Source of the DNA: Ch67 sp041395845
GTDB lineage: Bacteria; Pseudomonadota; Gammaproteobacteria; Pseudomonadales; Ketobacteraceae
DNA length: 64,000 nucleotides
NCBI GenBank assembly: GCA_041395845.1
Contig: JAWKZS010000021.1
Location: forward strand, 1 to 64,000
Reading direction: 5' to 3'
This document shows positions 52,997 to 62,112 of this stretch, in pieces. The notes beneath the pieces are model-generated. The model had not been told where the DNA came from. It searched no databases and saw only the letters and a list, made by a program, of their open reading frames with translations. Position numbers and translations under genes: made by a program. Each line of letters begins with the position of its first letter. The first letter of the stretch is position 1.

Positions 52997-55516
52997 TCAG
53001 GAGTCCCGTAACACGATGAGCGGGCTTTGGCCCAGGATCTTGCGGCTGCTCCAGTGGCCTGCGATACCGATCAGCAGGCCCATCAGGGGCGGCACTATTA
53101 TCCAGATCCAGAGTGCGGGCGTATAGGGAAGATCAAAAATCTTCCAGTAGAGGCCAAAGCGGGCCAGCTCGGCACCGGCGCTTGCCACCAGTCCGGCCAG
53201 CAGGCCAATGGCAAAGAACTCCGTCCATTGCTGGATACGCAGCTGGCGCGACGTAGATCCCAGCGTCCGCATCAGCGCGCCTTCACGATAACGTTCCGGC
53301 ATGGTGGTGATCAGGGTGGCAACGGTGATGGTCAGGCCCGCTGCCAGTACGAACAGCAGAATGAACTCCACTGCCGCACTCACCTGCGCCAGAATCACCT
53401 TTACCCGGGCGAGGATTGCATCCACTTCCAGAACGCTGACCGAGGGGAACGCCTGCGACAGGTTTTTCAGCAGGGGTTTCTGGTCGGCTGTCAGATGGAA
53501 ACTGGTGAGGAACGTGGTGGGCAAGCCATCCAGATCGCCGGGGCGGAACACCATGTAAAAGTTGGGCTGGAAGCTTTCCCAGCGCACGCTGCGAATGCTG
53601 GTCACGCGGGCGGTAAACGTCTGGTTGGCGACGAAGAAGAACAGTTCATCCCCCAGTTTTACGTTCAGGCGTTCCGCCAGCCGTTCTTCGATGGACACCT
53701 GACGTTCGTCATGGGCAGGAAGATCGGTCCACCACTGGCCTTGCACGATCCGGTTGTCGCTGGGCAGATCCGCTGCGTAGGTCAGATTCAGTTCGCGGGT
53801 GAGCGCCTCCGGGGCGTCCTGATCGGGCGATTCCTTGGTAACGGCCTGCAGCGCCGGTTCCCGGTTGATGTGGGTCAGGCGGCCGCGAATCATCGGATAG
53901 ACCGGTTGGCTGACGACCTGTTGCTGCTCCAGGAATTCACCAAAGCGGTCGGCGTCGTCCGGCAGAATGTTCATGGCGAAGTGGTTGGGGGCTTCCTCCG
54001 GCAGCTGGCTCTGCCAGGTGGTAATCAGTTCGGTACGTACCAGAATCACCATCAGCATCGCCATGCCGGTCAGGCCAAAACCGAGCAGCTGGATGCGGGT
54101 GCTGGCACTGCGGCGGATTACATTGCGCAGACCGGCCTGCACCGACACCGGCGCGCCTTTGCCGAGCAGCGCCAGCAGGCGCATGAACAGGGCGCCCAGT
54201 ACAAAGGTGAGCAGGCCGGCGCCGATCACGCCGCCGACCACGGCGATGATGAGATTGATGTCCCTCACGTACCACGCCATCAGCAGCGCTACCAGACCAA
54301 GGGTGAGGGCATAGCTCAGCTGGCGCGACAATGGCAGCGGGGTCAGGTCACGGCGCAGTACCCGCAAGGGTGACGTGCGCTGCAACTGCGCCAGTGCGGG
54401 CAGCGCAAAACCGAGCAACAGCACCACCGCCAGAAAAATTCCCGTCACCATCGGTTTGAGCGATGGCAGCGGCATGTTGGCAGGCAACAGATCCGCCAGC
54501 ATGGCAATGGTGATGAAATGGAACAACCAGCCCAGGCTGCCACCGATCAGGCCGGCCAGTACTGCCAGCACGACCAGCTGAATGACGAACAGTTGCAGAA
54601 TCTGCAGCGCCGACAAACCGAAGCAACGCAACAGTGCTGCGGTATCGAAATGCTGCCGGCTGAAATAGTGGGCGCCCATGCCGATCGCCACCGCCGCCAG
54701 CAGAATGGCCATCAGGCTCGCCAGTCGCAGATAGCCTTCCGCGCGGCGCAGGGCGCTACTGACGGTACGTTGCTGGGCATCCACGGTCTGAATGCGGTGA
54801 TCTGCTTCCAGTTTGTTGCTGATCACTTCCCGCAGCGTGCGAATCACCTCGGCGTCACCGGCAAACTGCGCAAAGTAATCGAGCCGGCTGCCTGGCTGAA
54901 TCACCTGGGTGGCAGCCACGTCATTCCAGTGCATCAAGACCCGTGGCACCAGACTGTAGAAATTGCCGGAGCGATCCGGTTCGAAGGTGAGGACTTTTTC
55001 CACCATAAAGGTGGCATCGCCGATGTCGATACTGTCGCCGACGTTGATGCCCAGATCCGACAGCACGCGTTTTTCTACCCAGACCTGTCCGGGTGCCGGG
55101 CCGTGATCGACACTGTAATCCGCGGCAAAGGCATCATCGGCGATTTTCAGCGGCGCCAGCAGGGGATAGCTGCTGGTAACGGCCTTGATGGCGGTGAGCA
55201 GCGTATTGTCACCGGCAAACACCACACTGGAAAATTCCAGGGTTTGGGCGTGACGGATCGACATGGCATCCGCGGTTTCGCGCCAGTTATCCGGGGTCGG
55301 GCGCGGCGAACGTACCACCAGATCACCACCCATTAACGTGGCGGCCTGGGCCTCCATGCCATCATGAATGCGGGTGGTCAGAAAGCCGATCGTGGTATGG
55401 GTGGTGACAGCGACCAGCAGCGCGATGAGCAATACTGTCATGTGGCCTGAACGCCAGTCGCGCTTAAGCATGCGCAGCGCCATCGCCACCATGGAAGCCT
55501 GTTTTTTCAGAATCAT
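52997..55516 (-). CDS. ybbP: FtsX-like ABC transporter permease YbbP
   Basis: 839 residues in the inner membrane. There is an N-terminal transmembrane helix (MTVLLIALLVAVTTHTTIGF), a large periplasmic MacB-type domain, the FtsX helices, a second periplasmic domain, and a final FtsX block near the C-terminus (REGALMRTLGSTSRQLRIQQ). This doubled layout is that of YbbP. With YbbA it forms an ABC transporter-like complex linked to lipoprotein or acyl-chain handling near TesA. Start overlaps the ybbA stop (ATGA). A second in-frame ATG lies eight codons downstream. Confidence 0.92.
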   Translation of the reverse strand: MILKKQASMVAMALRMLKRDWRSGHMTVLLIALLVAVTTHTTIGFLTTRIHDGMEAQAATLMGGDLVVRSPRPTPDNWRETADAMSIRHAQTLEFSSVVFAGDNTLLTAIKAVTSSYPLLAPLKIADDAFAADYSVDHGPAPGQVWVEKRVLSDLGINVGDSIDIGDATFMVEKVLTFEPDRSGNFYSLVPRVLMHWNDVAATQVIQPGSRLDYFAQFAGDAEVIRTLREVISNKLEADHRIQTVDAQQRTVSSALRRAEGYLRLASLMAILLAAVAIGMGAHYFSRQHFDTAALLRCFGLSALQILQLFVIQLVVLAVLAGLIGGSLGWLFHFITIAMLADLLPANMPLPSLKPMVTGIFLAVVLLLGFALPALAQLQRTSPLRVLRRDLTPLPLSRQLSYALTLGLVALLMAWYVRDINLIIAVVGGVIGAGLLTFVLGALFMRLLALLGKGAPVSVQAGLRNVIRRSASTRIQLLGFGLTGMAMLMVILVRTELITTWQSQLPEEAPNHFAMNILPDDADRFGEFLEQQQVVSQPVYPMIRGRLTHINREPALQAVTKESPDQDAPEALTRELNLTYAADLPSDNRIVQGQWWTDLPAHDERQVSIEERLAERLNVKLGDELFFFVANQTFTARVTSIRSVRWESFQPNFYMVFRPGDLDGLPTTFLTSFHLTADQKPLLKNLSQAFPSVSVLEVDAILARVKVILAQVSAAVEFILLFVLAAGLTITVATLITTMPERYREGALMRTLGSTSRQLRIQQWTEFFAIGLLAGLVASAGAELARFGLYWKIFDLPYTPALWIWIIVPPLMGLLIGIAGHWSSRKILGQSPLIVLRDS

Positions 55517-56217
55517 GATGCTGCCGCCAGTTCGCCTGCTGACATGACCAGAGTGCGATCGCAGCGCTCCGCCAGCTTGCGGTCATGGGTGACCAGAATC
55601 AGCGTAGTCTTGCGGTTGCGATTGAGTTCAAACAGTAACTCGACAATGCGTTCGCCGGTGTCGGTGTCCAGGTTGCCAGTGGGTTCATCGGCGAACAGCA
55701 CATCCGGTTCACACACGAACGCCCGTGCCAGCGCCACCCGCTGCTGCTCACCGCCGGACAGCTGACGCGGATAATGCTGCATGCGCTGATCCAGTCCCAC
55801 TGCCGACAGCATGGCGCGGGCACGCTCACGTACGTCGTGACTGTTAATGATTTCCAGCGGCAACATCACGTTTTCCAACGCCGTCAGATTCGGCAGCAAT
55901 TGGAACGACTGAAATACGAAGCCGACATGCTGTGCCCGCACCTGGGCCCGCTGATCCTCCGTCAGCCGTTCCAGCTTGTGGTCCAGCAACTGGATCGAAC
56001 CACTGGTGGGTACATCGAGCCCCGCCAGCAGCCCCAGCAGGGTAGACTTGCCCGAACCGGAAGCCCCTACAATGGCGAGGGACTCTGCACTCATGACCTG
56101 CAGGCTGGCGGATTTAAGAATATGCAGCGGCTGCTGGGACATCACGACGGTTTTGCAGACCTCACGGGCCTGCAGTACGACGGGCGTTGAACTTTGCGCG
56201 GTGGGGGAATGTCCCAT
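55513..56217 (-). CDS. ybbA: ABC transporter ATP-binding protein YbbA
   Basis: 234 residues of the LolD/MacB-like ATPase group: Walker A GASGSGKST, Q-loop VGFVFQSFQLLPNLTALENV, signature LSGGEQQRVALARA, Walker B VLFADEPTGNLD, His-loop LILVTHDRKLA. It drives the YbbP permease encoded with a 4-base overlap. It is divergent from tesA with only 40 bases between starts, the same neighbourhood as in E. coli. Confidence 0.94.
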   Translation of the reverse strand: MGHSPTAQSSTPVVLQAREVCKTVVMSQQPLHILKSASLQVMSAESLAIVGASGSGKSTLLGLLAGLDVPTSGSIQLLDHKLERLTEDQRAQVRAQHVGFVFQSFQLLPNLTALENVMLPLEIINSHDVRERARAMLSAVGLDQRMQHYPRQLSGGEQQRVALARAFVCEPDVLFADEPTGNLDTDTGERIVELLFELNRNRKTTLILVTHDRKLAERCDRTLVMSAGELAAAS

Positions 56218-56257
56218 AGACTACCAAACTCCTCTGTCGGAAATCGCATCCTACCCA

Positions 56258-56917
56258 ATGCTGAAACGATTGTGCACCTTCGCGTTTGTGATTCTCATTT
56301 TGCCATTCAGTTCACCACTGTGGGCGGCTGTCGAACAGAAAATCCTGCTGGTGGGTGACAGTCTGGGCGCCAGTTACGGTGTGCCGTCGGACAAGGGCTG
56401 GGTAGCGTTGCTGAATGCGCGCCTGGCGCAGGAAGGTCGCCCGGTCAAAATCATCAATGCCAGTATCAGTGGCGACACCACCGCCGGTGGACGTGCCCGC
56501 CTGCAGTCGTTACTGCAGCAGGAGCAACCCCAGTGGGTGCTGATCGAGCTGGGCGGCAATGATGGTCTGCGTGGGCTCAGTCTGAAGGCCATGCGGGAAA
56601 ATCTCGAAGCCATGGTAGCGATGGTGCGCGAGCAGGGCGCCCAGCCGGCATTGGTGGGTATCAAGATTCCGCCCAACTACGGCCGCAAATACCGCGACCG
56701 CTTTGAGCAGGTGTTCGTGGATATCAGTGAGCAGCAGAACGTTCCGCTGTTGCCATTCCTGCTGGAAAATGTGGGCGGGGTTGGCAATTACATGCAGGAT
56801 GATCGCATTCACCCCAACACCGAAGCACAACCGCTGATAGCGGATAATGTGTGGACGTTTTTGCAGGCGCTGATGCAGGTCAAATCGGGTGCGGAGTCTC
56901 GCGGGTTAGATGGGTAA
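56258..56917 (+). CDS. tesA: Arylesterase / acyl-CoA thioesterase I (TesA)
   Basis: A 219-residue SGNH hydrolase of the periplasm. From ATG 56258 a signal peptide (MLKRLCTFAFVILILPFSS) precedes VEQKILLVGDSLGASYG, with nucleophile Ser35 in GDSL. SGDTTAGG, GGNDGLRG and the Asp/His of DDRIHPN complete the four SGNH blocks. It hydrolyses thioesters and esters of fatty acids. The last ten residues (about SGAESRGLDG) are encoded by the left arm of a palindromic element, so the original C-terminus may have been altered. No clear ribosome site lies before the ATG. Confidence 0.93.
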   Translation: MLKRLCTFAFVILILPFSSPLWAAVEQKILLVGDSLGASYGVPSDKGWVALLNARLAQEGRPVKIINASISGDTTAGGRARLQSLLQQEQPQWVLIELGGNDGLRGLSLKAMRENLEAMVAMVREQGAQPALVGIKIPPNYGRKYRDRFEQVFVDISEQQNVPLLPFLLENVGGVGNYMQDDRIHPNTEAQPLIADNVWTFLQALMQVKSGAESRGLDG

Positions 56918-57006
56918 TGGACGCTCTGCGGCAGGGATGCCGCGGAGCAGCCCCCAGGGATGGGTTCCCGGCGTGTCCAGTACCCATCTAACCTGCGAGG
57001 CTCCGC
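56891..57006. repeat. 116-base palindromic element overlapping the 3' end of tesA
   Basis: The 34-base arms at 56891-56924 and 56973-57006 are inverted copies with four mismatches (shared core GGTTAGATGGGTA). Between them are two smaller hairpins: GCGGCA-GGGA-TGCCGC and GGGA-TGGGT-TCCC. The left arm covers the tesA stop, the right arm ends 18 bases before the convergent acyl-CoA dehydrogenase stop. It may act as a terminator-like structure for both but looks like an inserted repeat. Confidence 0.8.
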
Positions 57007-57024
57007 GGCCTTCAAACAACGTCT

Positions 57025-58275
57025 TCAATCCCGCGACAACAGATCCCGCGCAATGTGCGTAATCTGGATTTCGTCGGTACCGCCGTAGATCTGCAGGATT
57101 TTCGCATCCCGCGCCAGCTGCTCCACCTGGTACTCGGCCATGTAGCCGTTACCACCGTGAATCTGCACCGCCTCCATCGCCACTTCCACCGCTGCCTGTG
57201 CGGCATAAAGCTTCATGGCTGACGCCTCCGCCAGACTCAGCGACTTGCCCTTGGCGGTCATTTCGATATAGCGGAACACCAGATTCTGCAGATTCACCCG
57301 CGCCACTTCCATTTTTGCCAGCTTCAGCTGGATCAGCTGGAAATCACCGATCGGATGCCCGAACTGCACCCGTTCCTTGGCATATTTCAGTGACAGCTGC
57401 AGACAGCGTTCCACGATACCTAGCGCCATTGCCGCCACGCCGGAACGCTCGCGGGTGAAGGTATCCTTGGCGCCGCTGCGATAGGAAATTTCCTCGGTTT
57501 CTCCCAGCAGACGTTCCGGCCCCACTTTCACATCCTGCAGGAACAGTTCGCCGGTGGGTGAGGAGTGAATGCCCATCTTGCGGAATGGCTTGCTCTGGGT
57601 CAGGCCGGGCATGCCCTTGTCGAGGATGAAGCTCAATACCTTGCGGTTTTTCGGCTCCACGCCCGGCTCATCCAGTTTGCAGATGAACACGATGGTGTCG
57701 GCATACGGCCCGTTGGTAATGAAGGTCTTGTTGCCATTCAGAATGTAACCGCCGTTGCCATCACGACGGCAGGTTGCTTTCATTGAACCAAATGCATCGG
57801 ATCCGGAATTAGGCTCCGTGATTGCCCAGGCGCCGATCTTTTCCATGGTCAGCAATTCCGGTACCCAGCGCTCTTTTTGCGCGATGGTACCCTTCGCCAT
57901 GATGGTGCCGGCGGTCAGGCCCATGCTCACTCCCATGGCGGTAACCATGCCGGGGCAGAAGCGACACAATTCCACCGTGGGCAGCAGCGTCATGGCGGTT
58001 TCCTCGGCCCGCATCATTTCTGCCATCGCCTCGTCTTCCACCTTCTTCTCGGGAATCGTTTCGCCGGCGGCGATGCGTTTTTCACGGGCAATCTGCTTTT
58101 CGAAGCGCTGCCGTGCCATCTGATCGATGCCAAACGTCTTCAGCATCTTGCGCAGCACGTCGTAGGGTGGGGTATCGCCGTGTTCAAGTTGATCCAGATT
58201 CGGGGCGATCTCTTTTTCGATGAAATTACGCAGGGCGGTACGCAGCATCTGCTGCGGTTCACTCCACTCGATCAT
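57025..58275 (-). CDS. Acyl-CoA dehydrogenase
   Basis: A 416-residue FAD-dependent acyl-CoA dehydrogenase. AWAITEPNSGSDAFGSMKAT and IHGGNGYMAEYQVEQLARDA are the two family signatures, and the end YGGTDEIQITHIARDLL is typical. It carries an unusual charged helical insertion near residues 60-95 (RFEKQIAREKRIAAGETIPE), so it is a distinct subfamily from the one at 45420-46556. It acts in acyl-CoA oxidation. The gene stands alone on its strand. Confidence 0.92.
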   Translation of the reverse strand: MIEWSEPQQMLRTALRNFIEKEIAPNLDQLEHGDTPPYDVLRKMLKTFGIDQMARQRFEKQIAREKRIAAGETIPEKKVEDEAMAEMMRAEETAMTLLPTVELCRFCPGMVTAMGVSMGLTAGTIMAKGTIAQKERWVPELLTMEKIGAWAITEPNSGSDAFGSMKATCRRDGNGGYILNGNKTFITNGPYADTIVFICKLDEPGVEPKNRKVLSFILDKGMPGLTQSKPFRKMGIHSSPTGELFLQDVKVGPERLLGETEEISYRSGAKDTFTRERSGVAAMALGIVERCLQLSLKYAKERVQFGHPIGDFQLIQLKLAKMEVARVNLQNLVFRYIEMTAKGKSLSLAEASAMKLYAAQAAVEVAMEAVQIHGGNGYMAEYQVEQLARDAKILQIYGGTDEIQITHIARDLLSRD

Positions 58276-58381
58276 GCCAGGGCTCCTTTGCTGTTGTTAT
58301 GTTGACCTGTCAGTCAGACTAACCAAAGACGCTGGCGTGCGATATGACCAAATGTGGCGGATGGCCGATTGTTTCGGTCAA

Positions 58382-59839
58382 TCAGCCGGGTGATGGGGAT
58401 TCCCGCAGGTCGGTTTCCATGCTGTTGGCGATCGACAGATAGCGCTCGCTGACATCCCGTTCCCCCAGCCCCTGCAGGCCCTTCGCCAGCACCCGCAGAA
58501 CCTTCACCGCCATCGGATGCCGGATCTGGCGCTGGGAAACCTCCTTCATCATCTCGCGCAATGTCTCCCAGGCTTCGATCTGGCAGAACAGCAGCATCAG
58601 TTTCAGCAGCAGATCGTCATTGATGCGGGGTAAACCCTGCAGTTTCACATAATCCCGGTAGACATCGTGCAGCATGTGAATCGTTGCCGGATCGGTAGCG
58701 GAACGTTGCAGAATGCTCACCGCAACCGCATGGAAGGATTCCGATTGCGGCTGCAGCTTTTCCAGATAATAGCGGTGTTCCAGTACCGCCGGTTTATCCG
58801 GGTACTGTTTCTCCAGCTCCGCCAGTTTGCGTCGCGCCGCTTCGAAATTGAATGCCGCAAGCTGTTTGAGAAAATCATCCAGCGCCTTGCGATACTGCTC
58901 GTCGTCGTCCGGCAGGGTATCCAGATAGGACTCTTCCACCTGCAGCAGATAATTCCGCGCCGCGAGCATCCCCAGGCCGCCCGCGAGCAGCCCACCGGCG
59001 TGGGCCCAATAGGCAATGCCAGATGTTTCGCCCCAGATCGCGTTAATCAGCTCCCACACAATCCACACCGGCAGAATCACCAGCGCCGGCGCGGTGAAAT
59101 AGCCAAAGTAGAAAATCAGACTGTAAAAAAAGCGGATACGCCGCATGCCGTAAATAGCGGCATACATCCCCAGCACCCCGGAAATGGAACCGGACGCCCC
59201 CACCAGCGGCGCAAAACTGCTGGCGTTGATCACCGTGTACAGCAGTCCGGCCACCACGCCACACAGCAGGTAACACAGCAGAAAGTTAAATGATCCGATC
59301 GCGGCTTCCACGCCGACCGCCACAATCGCCAGCACGATCATGTTGCCGATCAGGTGCAGGGTGTCGCCGTGCAGAAACTGGTACGTGATGAAGGTGATGG
59401 GGCGGTGTTCCGCAGGAATCAGGCCCAGATGAAACGCGCTGATATCAGCCAGTTGGGTGTTGATTCGGGTGCGGGATTCACGCCAGTGGAAATACACATC
59501 CTTGCCCCAGAACTCCACATCGGTGTCTTCCAGATCACGGGTGAAACCATGGTCCGCCAGCAGGTGCAACGCCACCAGATCCTGTTGATCCTCACCCCAG
59601 AGGGTTTCAATGGCTTCCGCCTTCTGCTTCTGCCCCGACTGAGTCAGGTAGCTGACATAGATCGGGTACTCCAGTGGCAGCAGCTTCTTTTCCTTGTACT
59701 CGGTGGCAGCGTCAGCCAGCCGGGCATCATCCCCCCACTGCCAGGCAAAGAAAGTCACACAGCACAGGAATACGATGGCAGCGGTGACGACAGGGGCGCG
59801 GCGCCAGTCGATGCCCCGGTCGGCAGGAATGATCAGCAT
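58382..59839 (-). CDS. Rhomboid family intramembrane serine protease with C-terminal helical repeats
   Basis: 485 residues. A first membrane helix (about 15-35) is followed by a ~110-residue periplasmic or loop region. The rhomboid core has LHGDTLHLIGNMIVLAIVAV, the catalytic Ser in VGASGSISGVLGMYAA and the His in YWAHAGGLLAGG. The last ~190 residues are soluble, with TPR-like helices (AAFNFEAARRKLAELEKQYP). Rhomboids cut membrane proteins within the bilayer; the TPR-like tail may recruit partners. Substrate unknown. Confidence 0.9.
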   Translation of the reverse strand: MLIIPADRGIDWRRAPVVTAAIVFLCCVTFFAWQWGDDARLADAATEYKEKKLLPLEYPIYVSYLTQSGQKQKAEAIETLWGEDQQDLVALHLLADHGFTRDLEDTDVEFWGKDVYFHWRESRTRINTQLADISAFHLGLIPAEHRPITFITYQFLHGDTLHLIGNMIVLAIVAVGVEAAIGSFNFLLCYLLCGVVAGLLYTVINASSFAPLVGASGSISGVLGMYAAIYGMRRIRFFYSLIFYFGYFTAPALVILPVWIVWELINAIWGETSGIAYWAHAGGLLAGGLGMLAARNYLLQVEESYLDTLPDDDEQYRKALDDFLKQLAAFNFEAARRKLAELEKQYPDKPAVLEHRYYLEKLQPQSESFHAVAVSILQRSATDPATIHMLHDVYRDYVKLQGLPRINDDLLLKLMLLFCQIEAWETLREMMKEVSQRQIRHPMAVKVLRVLAKGLQGLGERDVSERYLSIANSMETDLRESPSPG

Positions 59840-60206
59840 GAATGGGTCTCTTTCGATGCAACTACCAGTAATTAAAGCAAACTTTAAAAACTTTAGGAAA
59901 AACAGATTTTTATAGTCTTTAGTTCTAAAAAAGGCTCAAATTGCAGCCGGAAGGTTGTGACTGAATGGTCATATTGCCAAATTGTATAAAACCTGAGCTT
60001 GCAGAGCCCCAGAGTTTGCTATATTTGATTCTTGAGTTATCTTAATAAATACAGTTTTCTCAACAAGTTAAGCCCGATTCGCCCGGCATCCCAGCTGTCA
60101 GGCCGGCCAACCGGAATTCAACCAAGCGCGGTTCAGGGATCAGTAGTGCGGAGGTACTACAACAATGGAAGAGAACGGGGATCAGAGCAAAATGAGGAGT
60201 TCGGTT
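59840..60206 (+). other. AT-rich intergenic region upstream of ihfB
   Basis: A 367-base gap between divergent rhomboid and ihfB genes. The first half is rich in A and T tracts (around 59875-59935), the kind of DNA bound by nucleoid proteins. A candidate ihfB promoter lies at 60017-60025. No gene is supported; the frame from 60032 has no recognisable features. Confidence 0.55.
60017..60025 (+). promoter_or_regulatory. Candidate extended -10 promoter of ihfB
   Basis: TGCTATATT is an extended -10 (TGn plus TATATT). TTGCAG at 59999-60004 gives a -35-like hexamer with a short 15-base spacer. Confidence 0.45.
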
Positions 60207-60521
60207 TTGACCAAGTCAGAATTGATCGAGCGGGTTGCCCTGCGGCAATCGCAACTCTCCCAGAAAGATGTCGAGCTGGCGGTGAAAACCATGCTCGAAG
60301 AAATGTCCCAGGCATTGGCTACCGGTGGGCGCATCGAGATCCGTGGTTTTGGCAGTTTCTCGCTGCACTATCGCGCTCCCCGGTTGGGCCGTAATCCCAA
60401 AACCGGCGAGGCTGTCGATCTGACCGGCAAGTACGTTCCTCACTTCAAACCGGGCAAAGAATTGCGGGATCGGGTCAACGGCGAGGAATCCGATTCAGAC
60501 TCCCTGTCCTCTCCCGCATAA
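60207..60521 (+). CDS. ihfB: Integration host factor subunit beta
   Basis: A DNA-bending HU-family protein; with IhfA it forms IHF. I place the start at TTG 60207 (read LTKSELIERVALRQSQL): GAGGAG at 60194-60199 is 7 bases before it, and family members begin at MTKSELIER. An ATG at 60165 would add 14 unrelated residues. IEIRGFGSFSLHYRAPRLGR and GKYVPHFKPGKELRDR are diagnostic. A 13-residue acidic/Ser tail is extra. In Pseudomonas ihfB follows rpsA directly; here it is 30 kb away but keeps lapA-lapB-pyrF downstream. Confidence 0.95.
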   Translation: MTKSELIERVALRQSQLSQKDVELAVKTMLEEMSQALATGGRIEIRGFGSFSLHYRAPRLGRNPKTGEAVDLTGKYVPHFKPGKELRDRVNGEESDSDSLSSPA

Positions 60522-60540
60522 GCTTTTTCCTTGAATTCCC

Positions 60541-60580
60541 TGACAAAAACGGCATGATTAGCGTCATGTCGTTTTTGTCA
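60541..60580 (+). terminator. Long hairpin between ihfB and lapA
   Basis: A 17-base arm (60541-60557, starting TGACAAAAACG) pairs with 60564-60580 (ending CGTTTTTGTCA) with one mismatch and a 6-base loop. The T run lies inside the right arm, so it could act as a terminator or RNA-stability element on either strand. Confidence 0.6.
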
Positions 60581-60612
60581 TTCGTTTCTGTTCCTCTGCG
60601 CGAGCGCTCCTC

Positions 60613-60921
60613 ATGGGAAGAATCAAGGTACTGCTGATTGTCAGCGTGATTCTGGCTGTCTCGCTGGTTTTCGGTTTTTTTCTGGTGGAAAACCAGCACG
60701 ACATCCTTGTTGATCTGCTGATTTACAGCGAAAAAGTTGAAACCAGTGTTGGGCGCTTTGCGCTGTCGTTTTTCATTGCCGGCATGGCGGTCGCGTTTCT
60801 GTTATGCGTCGGGCTTATCTTCATCCAGAACATGGAGCTGCGTGCTTCCCGCAAGGATATCCGCAGCCTGACCAAACAACTCGACAAAGCCCGGGAGCGG
60901 TCAGAAAAAGATGCCGCTTGA
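60613..60921 (+). CDS. lapA: Lipopolysaccharide assembly protein A
   Basis: A 102-residue inner-membrane protein with two transmembrane helices (IKVLLIVSVILAVSLVFGFF and ALSFFIAGMAVAFLLCVGLI) around the conserved FFLVENQHDILVDLL, then a C-terminal coiled coil (RKDIRSLTKQLDKARERS). LapA works with LapB in control of LPS synthesis. It overlaps lapB by 11 bases. Confidence 0.93.
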   Translation: MGRIKVLLIVSVILAVSLVFGFFLVENQHDILVDLLIYSEKVETSVGRFALSFFIAGMAVAFLLCVGLIFIQNMELRASRKDIRSLTKQLDKARERSEKDAA

Positions 60922-62095
60922 GATGGCGGATCTGCTGGTCGGAACCCTGCTGTTCATCGCGCTGGTGATCGGCTGGTTACTCGGCAAGTCAGAACGCAAG
61001 AAACCCGTCGTCACCGACACCGTTACACCCCTTGGCAAGGAGTATTTCCAGGGCCTTAACCTGCTGCTCAATGAGAAGCAGGATGAGGCCATGGAACTCC
61101 TGCTCAAGACCCTCGACGTGAATCGCGACACCTTCGACACCTACCTGGTCATGGGCACCCTGTACCGCCGTCGCGGTGAGGTCGATCGCTCCATCCGTAT
61201 TCACCAGGATCTGCTGGCCCGACCCAACATCAGCAAACTTCAGCAATCCACCGTGCGCCTGGAACTCGCTCGCGACTACCTTAAAGCTGGTCTGCTTGAT
61301 CGGTCAGAGCGTCTGCTGAAAGAGCTGGCGGAAGAGACGGGTGCGAATCAGGTGGTGGCGCTGGAATTCCTGCTGTCCATCTACGAGCTCGAGAACGACT
61401 GGAAAGCCGCCGTACAGACCGCTGAAAAGCTGGCGGCCAAGGGCAAACAGGTCGCAGTCAATCTGGCCCATTACCACTGCGAGCAGGCACAACATTGCAT
61501 GCAGGTGGGCGATCTGGTGGAAGCACGGCGCGAATTGAAAGATGCCCTGCACGCCGACCGCAATAGCGTGCGTGCCAGCCTGCTGCAGGCGGAACTGGAA
61601 TCCAAGGCCGGCAACGAAAAGGAAGCCATCAAGGCGCTGCGCCGGGTGCTCGAGCAGGACCCCGACTACATACCCGAAACCCTGCCGCTGCTGCGGCAGA
61701 ATTATGAAAAGGCGGGTCAGCTCGGCGAATTGGTCAAGTTCCTGTTTACCTGTCTGGAGCAGCATCCGGCCATTTCCGTCGTTATCGAACTGTCCTCACT
61801 GGTCCGTCAGCTGGAGGGTGACAAGGCTGGCGCCTACGTGCTGTCGGAATACCTGAAAAAGCGGCCAACCGTGCGTGGTCTGGATCGCCTGATCCAGTAT
61901 CATATGGACAACACCGAAGGCCCGGCGCGGGAAAACCTCGGTCTGCTGCAAGCTTTCACCCAACGCCTGATCCAGGACAAACCCGTCTACCGTTGCGGCA
62001 AATGCGGCTTCAACGGCAAGACCCTGCACTGGCAATGCCCCAGCTGCAAAACCTGGAGCAGCATCAAGCCCATCCATGGTATTGAAGGCGAATAA
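60911..62095 (+). CDS. lapB: Lipopolysaccharide assembly protein B
   Basis: 394 residues. An N-terminal transmembrane helix (about 5-21, VGTLLFIALVIGWLLGKSER) anchors a cytoplasmic array of about nine TPRs (from YFQGLNLLLNEKQDEAMELL). It ends in a rubredoxin-type metal knuckle with CGKC and CPSC (YRCGKCGF, WQCPSCKTW). LapB couples LPS synthesis to FtsH degradation of LpxC. ATG 60911 overlaps the end of lapA; ATG 60923 (MADLLVG) is an equally likely start. Confidence 0.94.
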   Translation: MPLEMADLLVGTLLFIALVIGWLLGKSERKKPVVTDTVTPLGKEYFQGLNLLLNEKQDEAMELLLKTLDVNRDTFDTYLVMGTLYRRRGEVDRSIRIHQDLLARPNISKLQQSTVRLELARDYLKAGLLDRSERLLKELAEETGANQVVALEFLLSIYELENDWKAAVQTAEKLAAKGKQVAVNLAHYHCEQAQHCMQVGDLVEARRELKDALHADRNSVRASLLQAELESKAGNEKEAIKALRRVLEQDPDYIPETLPLLRQNYEKAGQLGELVKFLFTCLEQHPAISVVIELSSLVRQLEGDKAGAYVLSEYLKKRPTVRGLDRLIQYHMDNTEGPARENLGLLQAFTQRLIQDKPVYRCGKCGFNGKTLHWQCPSCKTWSSIKPIHGIEGE

Positions 62096-62112
62096 GATCC
62101 ACTGGAGTACCC

